A stretch of 7,672 nucleotides of DNA from an uncultured Leucobacter sp. Lineage in GTDB: Bacteria; Actinomycetota; Actinomycetes; Actinomycetales; Microbacteriaceae. The number at the start of each line of letters is the position of its first letter. The stretch's first letter is position 1. Under the pieces are notes generated by a model. The model saw only the letters and a program-made list of their open reading frames with translations, made no database searches and was not told the origin of the DNA. Position numbers and translations under genes: made by a program. The stretch is from assembly GCA_937967375.1 (NCBI GenBank), contig CALCJF010000085.1, positions 1 to 7,672 of the forward strand, read 5' to 3'. Below, piece by piece: positions 4,953-7,672 of the stretch.

Positions 4953-5672
4953 GTGACCCAGCATCCCGACTCCCCTGCCCGCACCGCCGGCTCGCAGACG
5001 CTCGACCGCGGCCTGCGCGCCCTCGAACTGCTCGCCGAGGCATCGGGCCCCCTCTCGATCGCGCAACTCGCCGAAGGTCTCGGGGTGCACCGCTCGAACG
5101 CTTACCGGGTGCTGCGCACGCTCGAAGACCACCGCTTTGTGCTGCGCGACGAGGCCGGAATGATACGGCTCGGCCCACGGCTCGCCGCCCTCGGCAGAGG
5201 TGCTGCCGCATCGCTGCAGCAGGCCGCGCTGCCCGAGCTCAGCGAGCTCGCCAATGTGTTCGGTTTCACTACGTTCATCGCCATGCTCGAAGTCGACGAA
5301 GCAATCACGCTGTTGAGCATCGAACCCATGCGCGGCCACGCCAGCGTCGCGCAGCGCCCGGGAGTCAAACACCCGATTTCGCGCGGCGCACCCGGATACG
5401 CCATCGAGGCGTCACTCGATCCTCGCGAGCATAAGGCGCTGCTCGGCGGGGCGCCCCTGAGCGACGCGGCCGCGGCTGTGCGCGGGCGTGGCTACGCAAT
5501 CAGCCACGATGAGGTGATCCCGGGCCTCACCTCGGTCGCGGTGCCGCTTCGAGTGGCTGGCGAACCTCCCGCTGCGCTTGCAGTCGTATGCATCGGCGTG
5601 CCCGAAGACCTGGAGGCACTCGCCCACAGCATGCGCGAGGCCGCGGTGCGCATCGAACGCAGCGCGCACTGA
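4953..5672 (+). CDS. IclR-family transcriptional regulator
   Basis: A 239-residue regulator has an N-terminal winged HTH (about 15-75, with LSIAQLAEGLGVHRSNAYRV as the DNA-reading part) and a C-terminal IclR effector domain (about 85-235). Family-typical segments are HPISRGAPGYAIEA and GYAISHDEVIPGLTSVAVPL. Such proteins usually sense small carboxylic or aromatic acids and control a neighbouring catabolic gene. The GTG at 4953 is the only in-frame start close to the domain; upstream sequence in the same frame is antisense to marR. No clear ribosome binding site exists at normal spacing (ggag is only 2 nt away). The next gene on the same strand, a ThDP enzyme 167 bp downstream, is the natural candidate target. 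Confidence 0.92.
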   Translation: MTQHPDSPARTAGSQTLDRGLRALELLAEASGPLSIAQLAEGLGVHRSNAYRVLRTLEDHRFVLRDEAGMIRLGPRLAALGRGAAASLQQAALPELSELANVFGFTTFIAMLEVDEAITLLSIEPMRGHASVAQRPGVKHPISRGAPGYAIEASLDPREHKALLGGAPLSDAAAAVRGRGYAISHDEVIPGLTSVAVPLRVAGEPPAALAVVCIGVPEDLEALAHSMREAAVRIERSAH

Positions 5673-5839
5673 CCGGCGAGTCACAGACATCGCCCTTGCG
5701 AACGCACGGTGATAGGATTCTGGCGTCCAGCGCGGCACACTTCATCGCCGCTCAAGGCGCTCGAAAAAGGGGCGCTGCTGCCGACCCTCGGCGAGACATA
5801 TACGGTTCCAGACACGTATAACTCTTTGCAAGGATCAGC
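5673..5839. other. Intergenic region before the ThDP enzyme gene, no gene seen
   Basis: This 167-bp stretch carries no supported coding region. It contains a taggat hexamer at 5713-5718, which could be the -10 box of a weak upstream promoter. Nearer the gene there is a stronger promoter-like pair overlapped by an inverted repeat. A ribosome binding site (aagga, 5830-5834) lies 5 nt before the ATG. Confidence 0.6.
5793..5822 (+). promoter_or_regulatory. Promoter with overlapping inverted repeat (candidate regulator operator)
   Basis: A -35-like gagaca (5793-5798) and a -10-like tataac (5817-5822) are 18 nt apart. The arms tatacg (5799-5804) and cgtata (5815-5820), 10 nt apart, almost fill the spacer. 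A regulator bound there would block polymerase. The predicted RNA start would lie only about 10 nt before the ATG, which is short for a leader with a ribosome binding site, so another promoter may also be used. Confidence 0.45.
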
Positions 5840-7603
5840 ATGACCACGCTCACCGAGGCGCTCGCAGCCGCCCTCACCCGCTACGCAGACCACGCTTTCG
5901 GCCTGATGGGCAACGGCAATGCCCATCTCATCGACGCGCTCACGAAGCGCGGCATGCCCTTCAGCGAGGTGCGCCACGAGGTCGCGACCGTCGCTTCGGC
6001 AGACGCCTTCACCCGCGTCTCGGGCAAGCTCGCGATCGCCACCTCGACCTACGGAGCAGGGTTCACGAACACGCTCACCGCGCTCGCTGAGGCCGCGCAG
6101 GCGCGCACTCCCCTGCTGCTCGTCGTCGGCGACGCGCCCTCGACCGGGCCTCGCCCTTGGGACATCGACCAGGAGCTCGCAGCCGCCGCACTCGGCGTGC
6201 GCACATATGTCGTCGGGGTCGACGACGTCGACTACGTGGTCGACCGCGCGGTGAAGGCAGCACTTCGCCGCCGCAGCCCCGTCGTCATTGCGATCCCCTA
6301 CGATCAGGTCACCGCAGCGGTGCCCGAGCCCGTGGATCAGGGTATCGATCTGAACGACCCCTCGACCATGCGCGACCTCGCCGCGGCGACGCTGCCGAGT
6401 GCCGGTGCAAGGTCGCACCGCGCCGCCGCCCCAGCCTCATATCGCCCAGCGACCGAGGCCACCTCAACCGAGCTGACCACCGCGGTGCAGACACTCGTCT
6501 CAGCAGAACGCCCCGTGGTGCTCGCGGGCCGCGGCGCCTGGATCTCGGGAGCCGCGCCTCAACTTGCAACTATCGCCGATCAACTCGGCGCACTCACCGC
6601 CTCAACCGCGCTTGGTCGCGGCATCTTCGCGAAGCAAGAGTTCGACCTCGGCATCACGGGCGGCTTCGGCCAGGAGGCGGCGATGCAGGTGTTTGCGGGC
6701 GCCGACGCCGTGCTCGTGGTGGGAGCGAGCCTCAACCAGTTCACGATGCGCTTCGGCGAACTCTTCGGCGAGGGCACGAAGGTCGTTCGTGTCGACATCG
6801 ATCAGGTCGCACCGCCGAAGACCGTTCACCACATCGACTACCAGGTGCTGCGCGGCGACGCAGTCGACGTGCTCACCTCGCTCAGCGATGGGATCGCCGC
6901 GGCGCAGGACGCGCCCGGAACCTGGCGCGAGCAGGTCGCTGGTCTCGAGCCAGGAGGCTCGCTACGTGCGCTCGACGAGGGATCACGCGCCGAGAGCGGC
7001 CTGTGCGCTGACGGCAGGCTCGATCCTCGCGCCGTCGCCGCACGACTCGCCGAGATGCTACCTGAGGATCGCCACGTCACGAGCGACGGCGGTCACTTCA
7101 TTGGTTGGGCAAACATGTTCTGGCCGGTCGCTTCACCGGATCGCATGATCATGGTCGGCACCGCGTTTCAGAGCATCGGGCTCGGCTTCTCGACCGTCGC
7201 GGGTGTTGCCGCCGCGGCCCCCGAGAGCACCGTCGTGCTTTCGACTGGCGACGGCGGCGGCCTCATGGCCATCGCCGACCTCGAGACCACTATTCGTACG
7301 ACAAAGAGCTGCGTCGTTGTTGTCTGGAACGATGGATCGTACGGCGCTGAGGTGCACCTCTACGGGGTCATGGGGCTCGATGAGGCACCCATGCGCATCC
7401 CCGACGTGAACTTCGCCGGTGTAGCTGCAGCGCTCGGTGCCACCGGCGTCAGCGTGCGCAGCCTGGCCGATCTCGACGCACTCGACGCTTGGCGCGAGGC
7501 CGGGGCGCAGGGCACGATTCTGCTCGACTGCCGCATCTCAAACTCGGTGGTCGCGCCCTACCAGCGAGAGATTCAGAAGGTCAACGGACTCGACGTCGAC
7601 TGA
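5840..7603 (+). CDS. ThDP-dependent enzyme of the acetolactate synthase / benzoylformate decarboxylase superfamily, substrate unknown
   Basis: A 587-residue protein with the three domains of this superfamily: Pyr (about 1-165), central (about 205-345) and PP (about 393-575). The cofactor-activating glutamate is E47 (VRHEVA). The ThDP/Mg motif is GDG (470-472) followed at the usual distance by N497 (WNDGSYG). The N-terminal FGLMGNGNAHL resembles uncharacterised actinobacterial members rather than true IlvB. No small regulatory subunit gene follows, which argues against a biosynthetic acetolactate synthase. Likely chemistry is decarboxylation of a 2-keto acid or a C-C lyase/ligase reaction. The ATG has AAGGA 5 nt upstream. 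The IclR gene before it suggests induction by a small acid. Membership of the superfamily is certain; the reaction is not. Confidence 0.88.
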   Translation: MTTLTEALAAALTRYADHAFGLMGNGNAHLIDALTKRGMPFSEVRHEVATVASADAFTRVSGKLAIATSTYGAGFTNTLTALAEAAQARTPLLLVVGDAPSTGPRPWDIDQELAAAALGVRTYVVGVDDVDYVVDRAVKAALRRRSPVVIAIPYDQVTAAVPEPVDQGIDLNDPSTMRDLAAATLPSAGARSHRAAAPASYRPATEATSTELTTAVQTLVSAERPVVLAGRGAWISGAAPQLATIADQLGALTASTALGRGIFAKQEFDLGITGGFGQEAAMQVFAGADAVLVVGASLNQFTMRFGELFGEGTKVVRVDIDQVAPPKTVHHIDYQVLRGDAVDVLTSLSDGIAAAQDAPGTWREQVAGLEPGGSLRALDEGSRAESGLCADGRLDPRAVAARLAEMLPEDRHVTSDGGHFIGWANMFWPVASPDRMIMVGTAFQSIGLGFSTVAGVAAAAPESTVVLSTGDGGGLMAIADLETTIRTTKSCVVVVWNDGSYGAEVHLYGVMGLDEAPMRIPDVNFAGVAAALGATGVSVRSLADLDALDAWREAGAQGTILLDCRISNSVVAPYQREIQKVNGLDVD

Positions 7604-7609
7604 GCGAGC

Positions 7610-7638
7610 TTCGGGTGTCTGGGTTACCTCAGGCACCT
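7610..7638. terminator. Weak hairpin after the ThDP enzyme gene
   Basis: gtgtctg and caggcac can pair (one G-U) around an 8-nt loop within this interval, shortly after the stop at 7603. There is no T-tract. It could end both this gene and a convergent one. Confidence 0.3.
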
Positions 7639-7672
7639 GAACCCGACGCCTCGAGCAGGCGTTCGAAGCCGG
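7629..7672 (-). CDS. Possible C-terminus of a convergent gene (partial)
   Basis: On the minus strand the frame reads GFERLLEASGSGA and then stops (TGA at 7631-7629); it is open to the window edge. Codon choice is typical of the host genes and the position suits a convergent neighbour. Only 13 residues are visible, so the call is tentative and the product cannot be named. Confidence 0.35.
   Translation of the reverse strand, partial: GFERLLEASGSGA

Noticed and set aside
4945..4956. A three-codon mini-ORF (ATG GAG TGG TGA) overlapping the IclR GTG start
   Set aside because: It could couple translation, but a 12-nt frame without its own ribosome binding site is likely by chance.
5681..6418. 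Minus-strand 245-residue open frame opposite the start of the ThDP enzyme
   Set aside because: The ThDP enzyme has complete family motifs on the other strand; the antisense frame has no recognisable domain.
1..7672. CRISPR array or defence/toxin-antitoxin cassette
   Set aside because: No regularly spaced repeats and no gene with nuclease, helicase, reverse transcriptase or toxin motifs were seen. The small genes by the integrase are putative DNA- or zinc-binding proteins without further evidence for defence.

Overview
The window comes from a high-GC actinobacterium. The protein families, GTG/ATG starts with overlapping ATGA junctions, and a tRNA-Lys 3' end without an encoded CCA fit the Micrococcales (Microbacteriaceae-like), but the genus cannot be fixed from this sequence. 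It covers the right end of an integrated tailed phage and the host DNA beside it.

Prophage (1 to about 3344). At the left is the end of a tail/receptor-binding type protein. It leads by an ATGA overlap into a lysis cassette on the + strand: an M23 metallopeptidase lysin, a one-TM coiled-coil protein and a two-TM holin. An 18-bp perfect hairpin separates these from a tightly packed minus-strand operon. In transcription order that operon holds a zinc-finger-like ORF, a CxxC/CxxxC protein, an HTH protein, a tyrosine integrase and a DUF732-like lipoprotein. All internal junctions overlap by 4 or 11 nt, or are 4 nt apart.

Junction (about 3307-3344). A 38-nt fragment matches the 3' part of a tRNA-Lys from the anticodon loop onward. 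It is followed by the tRNA's own intrinsic terminator. This is the attachment-site scar left by integration into a tRNA-Lys gene; the complete tRNA should lie at the other end of the prophage, outside the window. The first ORF of the integrase operon runs through this site and has no usable start codon on the phage side, so integration seems to have separated the operon from its natural 5' end.

Host (3345-7672). A 21-bp tandem repeat precedes an inositol-monophosphatase-family gene, probably hisN. A convergent MarR regulator follows, then a divergent IclR regulator. Next comes a 167-bp intergenic region with a promoter/operator-like inverted repeat, and a ThDP-dependent enzyme of the acetolactate synthase/benzoylformate decarboxylase superfamily with unknown substrate. 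The last bases probably hold the C-terminus of a convergent minus-strand gene.

The most interesting part is the attachment-site-spanning operon with its palindromic repeats. It may couple integration state to integrase and regulator expression, but this is inference.
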